Assembly: GCA_024635735.1 (NCBI GenBank)
Contig: JAGXII010000172.1
Span: 1 to 5,463 of the forward strand
DNA: 5,463 nt
Direction of reading: 5' to 3'
Origin: Christiangramia sp.
GTDB taxonomy: Bacteria; Bacteroidota; Bacteroidia; Flavobacteriales; Flavobacteriaceae
In this document: positions 5,043 to 5,463 of the stretch, one piece after another
Layout: the number at the start of each line of letters is the position of its first letter
Numbering within the stretch: position 1 is the stretch's first letter
Translations under genes and position numbers: made by a program
Notes under the pieces: generated by a model
What the model was told of the DNA's origin: nothing
The model's database searches: none
What the model saw: the letters and a program-made list of their open reading frames with translations, nothing else

Positions 5043-5463
5043 ATGATAGTTTCAAAAAATCCATATACCGGGGAGGAAATATCCAAAATTAATGAATTAT
5101 CAGAGGAAGAGATAGATTCTGCAATTAATGCCACCCACAATTGTTTTAAAAGTTGGAAAAACACCAATTTTAAGGAACGGGCACTATTGATGGAAAAAGC
5201 TGCCCTTGAACTTGAAAAGAACAAAAGAAGCTATGGAGAAACGATAACAAAGGAAATGGGAAAACCTATATCCCAGTCTATAGCAGAAATTGAAAAGTGT
5301 GCCTGGGTTTGCCGGTATTATGCTGAAAATGCAGAAGATCACCTTAAAAAGGAGGTAATAGAAACCGATGCCCTAAAGAGTTATGTTTCTTATGAACCTA
5401 TAGGTGTGGTCCTTGCTATCATGCCCTGGAATTATCCGTTCTGGCAGGTATTCAGGTTTGCTG
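5043..5463 (+). CDS. NAD(P)-dependent aldehyde dehydrogenase, succinate-semialdehyde type, N-terminal part
   Basis: This is the first 140 codons of an aldehyde dehydrogenase that runs off the right edge; complete members are about 450-480 residues. The family oxidises aldehydes to acids with NAD(P)+ in the cytosol. The opening MIVSKNPYTGEEI is the usual first strand of the succinate-semialdehyde dehydrogenase-like group. KEMGKPISQSIAEIEKCAWVCRYYAENAE (70-98) is the conserved helical segment before the cofactor domain. EPIGVVLAIMPWNYPFWQVFR (118-138) contains the PWNYP motif, whose N130 forms the oxyanion hole. The catalytic Cys and Glu lie outside the window, so activity cannot be judged. The ATG at 5043 is the only in-frame start after a TAA at 4977. 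Succinate semialdehyde is the likeliest substrate (4-aminobutyrate degradation), but related aldehydes cannot be excluded. Confidence 0.92.
   Translation, partial: MIVSKNPYTGEEISKINELSEEEIDSAINATHNCFKSWKNTNFKERALLMEKAALELEKNKRSYGETITKEMGKPISQSIAEIEKCAWVCRYYAENAEDHLKKEVIETDALKSYVSYEPIGVVLAIMPWNYPFWQVFRFA

Noticed and set aside
5012..5224. Minus-strand open frame of 70 residues
   Set aside because: It is antisense to the aldehyde dehydrogenase, whose frame is unambiguous.
5275..5285. AGTCTATAGCA, resembling the operator core
   Set aside because: Only a partial match, in the middle of the aldehyde dehydrogenase coding sequence; likely chance. The same holds for TTATAGACT near 3991-4002.

Overview
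The window looks like a fragment of a Flavobacteriaceae (Bacteroidota) chromosome, perhaps from the Gramella/Salegentibacter-like marine group. The evidence is an AT-rich sequence, genes without Shine-Dalgarno sequences, exact Bacteroidota -7 elements (TAnnTTTG) upstream of two genes, and flavobacterial-type proteins throughout. The genus-level guess rests on remembered protein similarity only. The first 19 bases are not biological: they match the Nextera/Tn5 mosaic-end sequence exactly, so the left edge is a library-fragment end inside a thiolase gene.

Layout. After the adapter, the 5' part of an acetyl-CoA acyltransferase (thiolase) gene runs leftward (20-310). Divergent from it is a PgpH-type cyclic-di-AMP phosphodiesterase gene (425-2469). 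It is split by a -1 frameshift near 1640 into a sensor/membrane piece and a last-helix/HD-domain piece. A Gre-family transcription factor gene (2472-2915, minus) converges on it with a 2-bp gap. A 193-bp intergenic region follows. It holds three 18-bp near-palindromic sites placed exactly 29 bp apart, then a -7 element only 4 bp before the next start codon. That start opens a two-gene unit: a SatD-family protein with a C-terminal helix-turn-helix (3109-3783) and an overlapping DUF3307 membrane protein (3773-4507). A flavobacterial protein of unknown function (4469-4888, minus) converges on the unit and overlaps its end by 39 bp. The right edge carries the start of an aldehyde dehydrogenase gene of the succinate-semialdehyde dehydrogenase type (5043 to the end).

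How the genes work together. Thiolase and aldehyde dehydrogenase are ordinary carbon metabolism. PgpH would degrade c-di-AMP. The most interesting part is the SatD/DUF3307 unit. Its first protein shows, at matching spacings, most of the landmark residues of a class III nucleotidyl cyclase fold (two metal aspartates, the acidic base-recognition position and the transition-state arginine), followed by a DNA-binding helix-turn-helix. Its partner is a multi-helix membrane protein with His/Asp motifs inside predicted membrane segments. The phased operator array suggests tight, probably autogenous control. I infer a self-regulated nucleotide-sensing or nucleotide-making membrane-linked switch; nothing in the window proves it.
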